This document shows positions 52,577-60,894 of a DNA stretch of 64,000 bases, piece by piece (the stretch's first letter is position 1; each line of letters begins with the position of its first letter). This DNA is from Gammaproteobacteria bacterium UBA2675. GTDB lineage: Bacteria; Pseudomonadota; Gammaproteobacteria; Pseudomonadales; Pseudohongiellaceae. Made by a program: the position numbers and the translations under genes. The DNA lies in contig DEMH01000009.1 of NCBI GenBank assembly GCA_002354805.1, positions 372,001-436,000 on the forward strand, read 5' to 3'. Under the pieces are notes generated by a model, which saw nothing but the letters and a program-made list of their open reading frames with translations, was not told the DNA's origin and searched no databases.

Positions 52577-55108
52577 TCAGAAGTTGGCGCGAATGCCGGC
52601 CATGTAATGACGTCCGTAACGTTCCACCTGGTTGGGTGTGCGTTCGGTCTGTACGTAGCGAACATCAACCGCGTCGTTCAGGTTGTTGGCGTTCAGGTAC
52701 AGTGACAGATCGGCGCCCAGGGCCTGCCAGGGCAGGTCGTACTTGACGTTGAAGTCCAGTCGCTTCTGCGCGGCCCAGTACTCGGCGAAAGCGTCGTTTT
52801 CAGTGGTGGACATCCAGTCGTCACGGAACTGGTAGTTCAGGCGCATGGACAGACGCGAGGTCTCATAGTAGATCGAGGTGTTGTAGATCAGATCCGAGGT
52901 GCCGGGCAGACTGAAATCGATGTTGCGCTGTGTGGTGAATTCGCTGTCCAGTATGGTGACGTTGGCGTTGAATCCGAGGCCATCAAGGACACCTGGCGCG
53001 AAGTCTGACAGCTGTGCAATCAGGTTGAATTCGATACCGCTCAGGCTGCCGTCGCGACCGTTGATGAAGCCGGTATAGCTCCAGTTCTGGCCTTCGGCGC
53101 CTGGTACGTAGATGCCGCCATCAATGGTGGCGCTGTCGGCATAGATGACGTTGTCGATGCTGCGATGGAAAGCCCCTGCGCTGATCAGGCTGGCATCACC
53201 GTAGTACCACTCCAGTGAGGCATCCAGGCCCATGGCTTCTTCGGGTTTCAGGCTGGGGTTACCGCCGCTGACTTCACGATCCACCGGGTTGACCGAGGCA
53301 GCCGCACGCCATTCATTGTAGGTGGGTCGGCTGATGGAGGTAGTGGCCGCCAGGCGCAGTTTCACATCTTCCTGCAGGTCGATATTGACGTGCACGCTGG
53401 GCAGCAAGTGGTTCAGGGTATCGTCGTAGCTGGCCAGCGGGCCGGTGCTGCTATAGTCAGTGCGCTCAGCACGCAGACCGGCAACCACATTGCCCCAACC
53501 GAAGTGAGTGGTTGCCATCGCGTAAGCTGCAGTGATGTCTTCGTCGATGCTCACCAGCTGATCCTGTGGCGCGGTGACGCTAAGACCACCGACCGCATTG
53601 CTCCAGGCAGCCTGCAACGCGGCATTGTCGTAAATGGTGCCGCCGACTGTGTTGCTCATGTCGGACTCCCACAGACGACCCGTGTTAAAGCTATTGATGT
53701 TTACGCCACTGGGGAAGCTGGTCTGTGACAGGGCGGTGCCCACGCCGCGGCCTTCACGCTGGTCGTGCTCAAAACCCAGTTTGACGGTGGCGTGACGTCC
53801 GAACAGGTTGGATTCTGTCTCGGCATCCAGCTTGATTTTGTCAGCGTCGATATCGAGACCTGAGTCGACGATCAAAGCCAGGCTGACCGGATAGCTGATC
53901 TGGCCAACATTGATAGGGTTGTTGGTGAACGGAGCCATCAACTGTACCTGGGGATCTTTCAGGTCAGTCAGGTCATAGCTGGCCGCGGCCTGGCCGCCTG
54001 CACTCAATGGAATGGGCAGGAACAGCTGATTTTCTGTCGTGGTGCGGTTCAGACGGCCTTCCACAAACCAGTCGCCCAGTGTGACATCAGCGCCCAGGGT
54101 GTTGGTGAATGCTGAGTTTTCGTAGGTGCCGTTCTGCAGCATGCGGCGTGCCAGAACCAGCGGCTGATAACCCGTGGCGCCCGGCTCCAGTGAACGTCCG
54201 AGGGCACCTGCACCAGCGTCAAACTCGATCACGTACTGATTGCGCTCTTCTTCATCCAGAAACTCACTGTACAGCGTGGAAGCAAAGAACCGGTTCATGC
54301 TGTTTTCCGGACGATACTCCAGGCGACCACCCCAGGCTGTATCCTGGCGACGCACGTTATAGCTGCGGAAATCAATGGCGTTTAGCACGATCTCGTCAGA
54401 GGCAGGGTCGATGTTCAGGTCGAACTCACGGTTGTCAGTAACCTGCTCGCGCACGTTACGTGAACCGAACACAGAAAAGCCCAGTGTGTCCTGCGACCAG
54501 GACATGCGGCCGCTGTAGCGGCTGACTTCACCACTGCCCAGCATCTGTTCACCCATGCCGATGTCGGTCGAGGTAGACCAGCCGTCAACCTCAAACGGGT
54601 TAAAGGACTCGATATTGATATAGCCGGAAACGGCTTCGCCGGGCATGGCCGGTGTGATGGCCTTGTTGGCTTCGATGGTACGGGTGATCACCGCCGGAAA
54701 GGCATCAAAACGCGGAACACGGCCGTTCTCGGCGCCCGGGATGGTCAGGCCATCAATCGCCAGAGCGGTGTAACGAAATGGTGCGCCGCGGAAGTTGATG
54801 TAACGGGCCTGGCCCTGGTCGCGCTCGATGGCCAGGCCTGGCATGCGGCCCAACGAGTCGGCAAGGTTCTGGTCAGGGAAGCGGCCGATGGTGTCGGCAG
54901 AGACAACATCCAGATAGTTGTCAGCGTTACGCTTCTCTTCGATGGCAGCTTTCTGGCTGTCGCGAATCGGACTGGCAACCGTCAGTACTTCGGTGACTTC
55001 AGGGGCAGCCTGTTGTGCAAATACGTTGTTGGTGGCAAACAGGGGCGCCATGGCAGCGGCAATATAGATGCCCAGTGCGGCGCGTTTGTGCAGTCGTGAA
55101 TGTGTCAT
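52577..55108 (-). CDS. TonB-dependent outer-membrane receptor
   Basis: An 843-residue receptor with signal peptide ending ATNNVFAQQ. The plug domain (SADTIGRFPDQNLADSLGRM, PGLAIERDQGQARYINFRGA) is of the Xanthomonas/Caulobacter-type family, and the beta-barrel ends in Phe (AGIRANF), as outer-membrane proteins do. GGAG precedes the ATG. It imports an unknown ligand with TonB energy. Neighbours (phosphatase, binding protein, regulator) suggest a phosphoester or nucleotide-like nutrient; this is inference. Confidence 0.92.
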   Translation of the reverse strand: MTHSRLHKRAALGIYIAAAMAPLFATNNVFAQQAAPEVTEVLTVASPIRDSQKAAIEEKRNADNYLDVVSADTIGRFPDQNLADSLGRMPGLAIERDQGQARYINFRGAPFRYTALAIDGLTIPGAENGRVPRFDAFPAVITRTIEANKAITPAMPGEAVSGYINIESFNPFEVDGWSTSTDIGMGEQMLGSGEVSRYSGRMSWSQDTLGFSVFGSRNVREQVTDNREFDLNIDPASDEIVLNAIDFRSYNVRRQDTAWGGRLEYRPENSMNRFFASTLYSEFLDEEERNQYVIEFDAGAGALGRSLEPGATGYQPLVLARRMLQNGTYENSAFTNTLGADVTLGDWFVEGRLNRTTTENQLFLPIPLSAGGQAAASYDLTDLKDPQVQLMAPFTNNPINVGQISYPVSLALIVDSGLDIDADKIKLDAETESNLFGRHATVKLGFEHDQREGRGVGTALSQTSFPSGVNINSFNTGRLWESDMSNTVGGTIYDNAALQAAWSNAVGGLSVTAPQDQLVSIDEDITAAYAMATTHFGWGNVVAGLRAERTDYSSTGPLASYDDTLNHLLPSVHVNIDLQEDVKLRLAATTSISRPTYNEWRAAASVNPVDREVSGGNPSLKPEEAMGLDASLEWYYGDASLISAGAFHRSIDNVIYADSATIDGGIYVPGAEGQNWSYTGFINGRDGSLSGIEFNLIAQLSDFAPGVLDGLGFNANVTILDSEFTTQRNIDFSLPGTSDLIYNTSIYYETSRLSMRLNYQFRDDWMSTTENDAFAEYWAAQKRLDFNVKYDLPWQALGADLSLYLNANNLNDAVDVRYVQTERTPNQVERYGRHYMAGIRANF

Positions 55109-55203
55109 GGCGGTACTCCAATTGATTCAAAATCCCGGCCGATTGCCGGGTGGCTTTCGGGGTCACGGCGCATGATGGGATTTCAATATGACGGTGCCGT
55201 GAA

Positions 55204-55237
55204 TTAGAGATTGCCGCGCAGAATGAGATGTCTCTAA
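55204..55237 (-). promoter_or_regulatory. Inverted repeat upstream of the TonB receptor
   Basis: TTAGAGA (55204-55210) and TCTCTAA (55231-55237) are inverted 20 bases apart; a nested GAGA-TG-TCTC lies at 55225-55234. They sit in the 148-bp gap between the regulator-like gene and the receptor. A candidate operator for the winged-helix protein upstream. Confidence 0.4.
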
Positions 55238-55256
55238 AACAGGAAATTATTGGTTT

Positions 55257-56387
55257 TCAATTGCTTGCAGGAATATTGGGAAGCTTGATTTTTTCTGGCT
55301 GACACGCCAGTCGATAGGAATAGCGGCCTGAGCGGACGTCACGTCGGGCTTCAAACAGATAGTGAGCTGCCAGCGATTCACCCAGTTGTGTGTTCAGCTC
55401 GTCTTTGATCTTGTTTCGATTCTGATCCAGGGTTTTGGCACGCAGGCCATTGTTGCGCAAATCGTTGATGGCTTTCTGGTGTCCGTCATGGCTTTCCATC
55501 ATGGCCAGCAGTGAATCGCACTCTTCCTGCATCGGACGATCTGTGGCCGGATTCAGTATCCAGCCCTGACTTTGGCTGTTGCTGCGGGCCCGGGCATACC
55601 AGGCGAAATAGAAATAGGGTGTTTTGCTCATCGTGACAGCCAGTCCGTGGATATGGACGGTGTGCGAGGCATGATCAAACACCATGGCATCGTCGGCGCG
55701 CACAATGGCCAGTGCCAGTTGGCTGCTCCGAATCTGTTCGGCCGGGTCGTCCCGGTGTTGCAGGCTGATGCGGACGGCCAGATCCAGCCAGAGAGTCTCT
55801 CTTTCCGCCTGTTGTCCATTGGGGTGAGACATCAGACGATGCAGCAGTGAGCGTGCTTCGCGGTGACTCATGCCCAGTACCACCAATTGCGCCAGGCGCA
55901 GACGCTGTCGCGAGTCCAGCGGCTCGGGTAACAGGGCAATGCCGAGCGCTGCCAGCAGAGCTATCAGGGAATTGACCGCAACCAGTCGGCCTGGCTGCAA
56001 ATCACAACTCATGTCGAAATGTGCATATTGTGGAGAGCTGCTGCGTTGCCAGGGTATAGTCATGGCCCGATTTGTTGGCTGTATTGGCGACTGATCAATG
56101 GCCAGCAGATCCAGGCTGCATGTCTGCACAAACCCGAGACGGCTGGTAACAGGTACATTGGCAAGGTCTGCGTCCATCAGCTGGTTGATGGTGGCGGCGA
56201 TACCGTCGTCAATCACGCTGTAACGCAGGGCTTCGTCGAGTCGCTCGGGAATGGTCTGCAGTAACTGCTCCCGAATCTGCGATCGGGCGCTGAGCAGGGA
56301 GGTTGTGGCGCTTAGCAGACTCAAGGCTGTGAGCAGAATCAGCGCAATTAACACAAGCTTGATGTAGCGGACCGGCAGATTCAGCAT
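55257..56387 (-). CDS. Two-TM protein with C-terminal winged-helix-like domain
   Basis: A 376-residue protein that appears to span the membrane twice (8-28 LVLIALILLTALSLLS; 134-153 RLVAVNSLIALLAALGIALL), leaving about 100 residues in the periplasm with two cysteines. The cytoplasmic part has a helical linker (SRQRLRLAQLVVLGMSHREA) and, at about 232-360, a pattern like an OmpR/PhoB winged helix: MVFDHASHTVHIHGLAVTMS, then the possible recognition helix LDQNRNKIKDELNTQLG, and a hairpin ending GRYSYRL. I infer a membrane-bound transcription regulator with C-terminal DNA-binding domain. It overlaps the upstream binding-protein gene by seven bases. No confident family match. Confidence 0.6.
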   Translation of the reverse strand: MLNLPVRYIKLVLIALILLTALSLLSATTSLLSARSQIREQLLQTIPERLDEALRYSVIDDGIAATINQLMDADLANVPVTSRLGFVQTCSLDLLAIDQSPIQPTNRAMTIPWQRSSSPQYAHFDMSCDLQPGRLVAVNSLIALLAALGIALLPEPLDSRQRLRLAQLVVLGMSHREARSLLHRLMSHPNGQQAERETLWLDLAVRISLQHRDDPAEQIRSSQLALAIVRADDAMVFDHASHTVHIHGLAVTMSKTPYFYFAWYARARSNSQSQGWILNPATDRPMQEECDSLLAMMESHDGHQKAINDLRNNGLRAKTLDQNRNKIKDELNTQLGESLAAHYLFEARRDVRSGRYSYRLACQPEKIKLPNIPASN

Positions 56388-57244
56388 GACTCGCTGCTGT
56401 CACTGCGATGACTTTCGATGTCCTCCCAGAGCGGCGCCAGCGTCATCAGAGCGGCGCTGATTTCACAACGCAACCTGATATCAGCCAGTTGCTGGCGAAC
56501 GAAGAATGTCGCGGCGGTTGCGTTGGCGTCCAGCAGGGTTTTGAACACGGGAGCGGGTGCGGGCAGCGACTGCCCGGCGCTTATCACATCTATCTGCCCC
56601 TGATAGAAGGCCTCATACAGAGAGGCAGCATCACGAAAATAGAGCAGTGAGGCCGTCTCGTTATCGACCCGGGCCTGGCGCAGGGAGCGCAGTGGCAGCA
56701 GGTGATGCGTGTGACTGCTGGGGTCATCCAGCAGGCCGATGCGCTTGCCGCTGAAGTATTCAGCCGTCAGCACCGGTTCGCTGGTCATGCTCAGCCAGTA
56801 CACCGCATAGTGATCGAACTGCAGCAGCGTGTCATAGTAGCTGCTGAAATCTGGCGACAGGCCGGTCAGGAAATGCTCGCGATTCCAGATGACGTCGTAG
56901 CGTTCGTTAAGCAGGTCCGCGGTGGTCAGTTCGGTGCGAGGTTTCCAGGATACTTCCACCTGAGAGAAGTGTTGTTGCACCGATTCAGACTGGCAAAGGC
57001 GCCGGGCCAGTTCATCGGCATGGTAGGGGGTGACCAGCAAAAGCCGCAGTTGTTGCCCTTCACCGGCAGCTGACCCGGAGGGCGAGGGCGCGACAGCCCT
57101 GGTCTGGCAGTGAATCTGATAGTAGTTGCCGGGCGCCAGTGCAGCAACATCGGGGCGCACCGACCAGATACTGAGCAGGACAGCACCGCCCACGATCAAC
57201 AAAATGCTGACGCGCTTGAGGCTGTTGGACCACAGGCCAATCAT
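56381..57244 (-). CDS. Membrane-anchored periplasmic binding-protein-like sensor (PhnD-like)
   Basis: A 287-residue protein with one N-terminal TM segment (VSILLIVGGAVLLSIW) and a periplasmic type-2 binding-protein fold. The blocks LRLLLVTPYHADELARRL, then GKRIGLLDDPSSHTHHLLPL and LYEAFYQGQIDVISAG resemble PhnD/phosphate-type solute-binding proteins. No ABC permease or ATPase is adjacent, so it more likely senses than transports. I start at ATG 57244; a TTG at 57253 is in frame. The end overlaps the two-TM regulator gene. Confidence 0.65.
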   Translation of the reverse strand: MIGLWSNSLKRVSILLIVGGAVLLSIWSVRPDVAALAPGNYYQIHCQTRAVAPSPSGSAAGEGQQLRLLLVTPYHADELARRLCQSESVQQHFSQVEVSWKPRTELTTADLLNERYDVIWNREHFLTGLSPDFSSYYDTLLQFDHYAVYWLSMTSEPVLTAEYFSGKRIGLLDDPSSHTHHLLPLRSLRQARVDNETASLLYFRDAASLYEAFYQGQIDVISAGQSLPAPAPVFKTLLDANATAATFFVRQQLADIRLRCEISAALMTLAPLWEDIESHRSDSSESC

Positions 57245-57253
57245 TGCCGACAA

Positions 57254-57438
57254 AATCCTGAACTTGGGAGACAGAACTAGGTTACGTCAGGAATGTTGCA
57301 GAAATATTACATCGCAAGAACAGCCGCAGTGCACGCGGCCAGCGATTGACCGGCCTGCAAGGATCGACTAGTTTTAAGCGCTAATAATTTTTCTGACACG
57401 TTACGGCGTCCCGCGTGGACGCGATGGACTGAGAGCTC
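57254..57438. other. Divergent region between sensor operon and tal
   Basis: About 185 bases without a gene. It must hold two divergent promoters. I saw no confident hexamer pair and no strong palindrome. Confidence 0.4.
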
Positions 57439-58386
57439 ATGGACAAACTTCAGGCACTGAAACAGATGACCACCGTGGTCGCCGACACTGGCGATTTTGC
57501 GGGAATCCGGCGTTTTGAACCCGAAGACGCAACCACCAACCCTTCATTGTTGTTGAATGCTGCCAAACAGGAGCAATACCGGGAACTGGTGGCTGATGCG
57601 ATTGCGCATGGTCAGCGCACGGGCGCCAGCAAGGAGACACAGATCGATGCCGCCATGGACAAACTGGCCGTCAATTTCGGCCAGAAAATAACTGAAGCCG
57701 TGCCGGGTTACGTATCCACAGAAGCGGATGCCTGCCTGTCGTTTGATTCCGAGGGAACGATACGCAAGGCGCACGGCCTGCTGGATCTGTATACCCAGGC
57801 TGGCGTTGACACCTCGCGAATCCTGATCAAGATTGCGGCGACCTGGGAAGGTATTCAGGCCGCCCGGCAACTGGAACGCGAGGGTATCAAGTGCAACCTG
57901 ACGCTGCTGTTCGGCTTTAATCAGGCGGTTGCCTGCGCGGACGCAGGCGTGTTTCTGATTTCTCCCTTTGTGGGGCGCATCCTCGACTGGTACAAGGCCA
58001 GCACCGGACAGGAATATACGGCAGAGACCGACCCTGGCGTGCTGTCGGTGAAGCGTATCTATCGCTATTACAAAGCCAACGCTTACCAGACGATTGTCAT
58101 GGGCGCCAGTTTCCGCAATATCGGTGAGATAGAAGCGCTGGCTGGCTGTGACCGTCTGACCATTTCGCCTGCACTGCTGGAACAGCTGCAGGCCGATCAG
58201 GGTGAGCTGCCGCGACAGCTCGATCCGCAGCAGGGCAGCGACGATTCGCGAGGCAGTCTGACCGAGGCGGACTTCCGCTGGCAATTGAATGAAGATGCCA
58301 TGGCCAGCGACAAACTGTCAGAGGGCATACGTAAATTTCACGCAGACTATCTGGCGCTGCGCGAGGTACTCAGTCGCTCTGTTTAA
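57439..58386 (+). CDS. tal: Transaldolase
   Basis: A 315-residue pentose-phosphate enzyme transferring dihydroxyacetone units between sugar phosphates. The Schiff-base lysine is Lys131 (SRILIKIAATWEG), close to Lys132 in E. coli TalB. Other family blocks are ATTNPSLLLNAA, CNLTLLFGFNQAVACADAG and GASFRNIGEIEALAGCD. GAGAGC precedes the ATG. It is a lone gene, converging with the epoxide hydrolase. Confidence 0.96.
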   Translation: MDKLQALKQMTTVVADTGDFAGIRRFEPEDATTNPSLLLNAAKQEQYRELVADAIAHGQRTGASKETQIDAAMDKLAVNFGQKITEAVPGYVSTEADACLSFDSEGTIRKAHGLLDLYTQAGVDTSRILIKIAATWEGIQAARQLEREGIKCNLTLLFGFNQAVACADAGVFLISPFVGRILDWYKASTGQEYTAETDPGVLSVKRIYRYYKANAYQTIVMGASFRNIGEIEALAGCDRLTISPALLEQLQADQGELPRQLDPQQGSDDSRGSLTEADFRWQLNEDAMASDKLSEGIRKFHADYLALREVLSRSV

Positions 58387-58393
58387 CAGCCTG

Positions 58394-58410
58394 TTAGCAT
58401 TTGCTGCTAA
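58394..58410. terminator. Weak hairpin between tal and epoxide hydrolase
   Basis: TTAGCA (58394-58399) pairs with TGCTAA (58405-58410) around a five-base loop in the gap between the convergent genes. A short stem; a weak terminator candidate. Confidence 0.3.
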
Positions 58411-59651
58411 AGACTGCGGAAGAACGCCCGAATATCATCAAGCAATAATTCGGGTTCATCCATGGCGGCAAAGTGCCCACCCCTGGGCATGAGCGTCCAG
58501 CGCACAATGTTGTACTGTTCCTCCGCCCAGCGTCTGGGGGTCAGGTAAATTTCCTTGGGGAATATGGCTCCGGCCGTCGGCACTTCGACATAACCCAGTG
58601 GCTCAGCTGCAGGAAAGTTTCGGTTTTCGTAGTAGATCCGCGCCGAGGAAGTGATGCTGGCGGTGAACCAGTAAATGCTGATATCCGTGAGCATGTCGTC
58701 TTTGCTGAATTTCGCGTCGAGGCCATCGACGCTTTGCTGGTCAATATCGCTCCAGCCGTGGAATTTCTCGACGATCCACGCCGCCAGCCCCGCCGGTGAA
58801 TCATTGAGTGCAACACCCAGGGTCTGTGGCTTGGTGCCCTGAATCTGCTGATAGCCGACTTCATCGGCCATGAAGGCCTGTCGCTCCCTGCGGGCTGTCA
58901 TTTCTGCTTCGGTCACATCGTCCCGGATGGCAGGATCTTCCGGAGGACTGGCCAGCACAAAATTGGAATGCAGGCCCAGCACACGATCGGCAAACTGATG
59001 GGCAAGAATTCTGTTGATAATGGCTCCCCAGTCTCCGCCCTGCAGGCCGTATTGATCATAGCCCAGCCGTTGCATCAGAGCGGCCAGTATCTGCGCCATC
59101 CGTTCCGGGTTGAACCCTCGTTCCTGAGGCTCGCCGGAAAATCCAAATCCGGGCAGGCTGGGTGCGACCACATGAAAGGCGTCTTCGGCATTGCCGCCGT
59201 ACTGCTGGGGTTCGGTCAGTGGACCGATAATATGGCGAAACTCGGCAATGGAACCTGGCCAGCCATGGGTAATCATCAGCGGGATCGCGTCAGGATTGGA
59301 TGAGCGCTGATGAATAAAATGAATCGGTAGGCCATCAATGGTGGTAATGAACTGGTCCAGCGTGTTTAGCTGGGCTTCCTGTTCCCGCCAGTCAAACCGG
59401 GTTTGCCAGTAATCAATAAGCTCTTTCAGGTACTGGGCGTTGGTGCCATATTCCCAGCCGGTGCCCGGGATCTGCGCCGGCAGCCGGGCATTGGCCAGGC
59501 GGTATTGCAGATCGGCAATTGCCTCGTCAGAGACGTTGATCTCAAACGGCACGATGGCAGCACCGTCAGCAGACTGAGCGCGCAGTGTGGTGCAGGCAAT
59601 ACAGAGACAAACAGTGCTGATGAGTTGAAGTATTGTTCTGGCTACGGGCAT
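58407..59651 (-). CDS. Exported epoxide hydrolase (EHN family)
   Basis: A 414-residue alpha/beta hydrolase opening epoxides to diols. It has the EHN N-terminal domain (PFEINVSDEAIADLQYRLAN and GTGWEYGTNAQYLKELIDYW), the oxyanion loop THGWPGS, the nucleophile elbow QGGDWGAIIN (Asp) and a C-terminal PRGGHFAAMDEPE (His). A signal peptide (LQLISTVCLCIACTTLRAQ) predicts export, which is unusual for the mammalian-type enzymes but found in bacterial members. Confidence 0.9.
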   Translation of the reverse strand: MPVARTILQLISTVCLCIACTTLRAQSADGAAIVPFEINVSDEAIADLQYRLANARLPAQIPGTGWEYGTNAQYLKELIDYWQTRFDWREQEAQLNTLDQFITTIDGLPIHFIHQRSSNPDAIPLMITHGWPGSIAEFRHIIGPLTEPQQYGGNAEDAFHVVAPSLPGFGFSGEPQERGFNPERMAQILAALMQRLGYDQYGLQGGDWGAIINRILAHQFADRVLGLHSNFVLASPPEDPAIRDDVTEAEMTARRERQAFMADEVGYQQIQGTKPQTLGVALNDSPAGLAAWIVEKFHGWSDIDQQSVDGLDAKFSKDDMLTDISIYWFTASITSSARIYYENRNFPAAEPLGYVEVPTAGAIFPKEIYLTPRRWAEEQYNIVRWTLMPRGGHFAAMDEPELLLDDIRAFFRSL

Positions 59652-59760
59652 TTTTATACTTCTGTATTTTTTGTTTTCGTAAGGTCTTGCTTTTCACTCA
59701 GCTTAACGCGTTTTACCTGCCATATCTGCTTCTTTCACTTTTCCGCCTCTGAAAACCTGA

Positions 59761-60087
59761 TATAGACTGAGAGTTCAAAAGAGCCTGGCCGCTGCCGAAG
59801 TTGCGGGCGGCTGGGCTGTATCCTTTACCACGGATGGCGGCGCTGGGAGTATGGAACTGATGATAGAGCAGGCCGGTGACGAACTGACCGGTAGCGTTAG
59901 TGGCGATGTGGGAAATGCGCCCATTATGGGAAAAGTCGAGAATGATATGGTGACATTCAGCCACGTGCTGCCAGATTACGGAGTCTCTGTCGCGTACACC
60001 GGTAAACTTGAAGGCAACACCATTACGGGTACCGTAAGTTTTGCCGATGGTGCGGCAACTGGTAATTTTAGAGCACAGAAAAAGTAA
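59761..60087 (+). pseudogene. Possible 5'-truncated small beta-domain gene
   Basis: Codons in frame from 59761 read VAGGWAVSFTTDGGAGSMEL, then MIEQAGDELTGSVSGDVGNA and KLEGNTITGTVSFADGAATG, a repeat beta-barrel domain usually preceded by a signal peptide. The frame is closed by TGA at 59758 and has no ATG, GTG or TTG before ATG 59851. So either translation begins at 59851 with a 78-residue product lacking part of the domain, or this is the remains of a longer exported protein. Function unknown. Confidence 0.5.
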
Positions 60088-60165
60088 GGGCTTGGTGAAG
60101 AGAGAAGCCTGAACGGCTTCTCTCTGTTGCTGCTATGTCCACTCAGTGGGCGCTGCGCGAAGTCC

Positions 60166-60765
60166 TCAGGCAGTCAGTTTAGCGGCAATTTCCGCCACGC
60201 GCTTGCCCTGGTGACGCGCGATGGCCAGCTCTCGATCGTCTGGTTGGCGCGAGCCGTCGCCGCCTGCCAGCGTTGAGGCACCGTATGGCGTGCCGCCGCT
60301 GACTTTGGAGATATCGAACATTTCACCTGTGGTGTAGCCCAGCGGCACAATGGTCATGCCGTGGTGAGCCAGGGTTGTCCACGTGGATGTGATAGTCATT
60401 TCCTGACCGCCACCTGTCGCTGTCGATGTGAATACACTGCCAACTTTGCCGGCCAGTGCGCCTTTGGCCCACAGACCGCCGGTCTGGTCCAGGAAATTGC
60501 GCATTTGCCCGGACATATTGCCGAAGCGGGTTGGTACGCCAAAGATGATGGCATCATAGTCAGCCAGTTCGGTCGGGCTGGCGATGTCAGCAGCCTGATC
60601 CGTCTTGCCCCCAGCCGCCTTGAACGCCTCTGTCGGCATGGTTTCCGGGACCCGTTTGATGGTAACCTCAATCCCTTCAACGCTGCCTGCGCCTTGCGCT
60701 ACAGCGTTAGCCATCGTCTCGATGTGACCGTACATGGAATGGTAAAGCACTAAAACGCGTGTCAT
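60166..60765 (-). CDS. wrbA: NAD(P)H:quinone oxidoreductase WrbA
   Basis: A 199-residue flavodoxin-like enzyme binding FMN and reducing quinones by two electrons. The FMN-binding loop is VLYHSMYGHIETMANAVAQG. The WrbA blocks FGVPTRFGNMSGQMRNFLD and FTSTATGGGQEMTITS are intact. GAGG lies eight bases before the ATG. It is divergent from sppA. Confidence 0.95.
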   Translation of the reverse strand: MTRVLVLYHSMYGHIETMANAVAQGAGSVEGIEVTIKRVPETMPTEAFKAAGGKTDQAADIASPTELADYDAIIFGVPTRFGNMSGQMRNFLDQTGGLWAKGALAGKVGSVFTSTATGGGQEMTITSTWTTLAHHGMTIVPLGYTTGEMFDISKVSGGTPYGASTLAGGDGSRQPDDRELAIARHQGKRVAEIAAKLTA

Positions 60766-60894
60766 GAATCTGTCCTCTTGTGTGAATTGCGACTGCGACG
60801 TCTACAATCAGCATAGCTGGGAAGATTCCGATGAATGGTGCAGTTTTTCTGCGCGATAGATCGAATTTTTTAATGAATTGTTAGGAGATCACTG

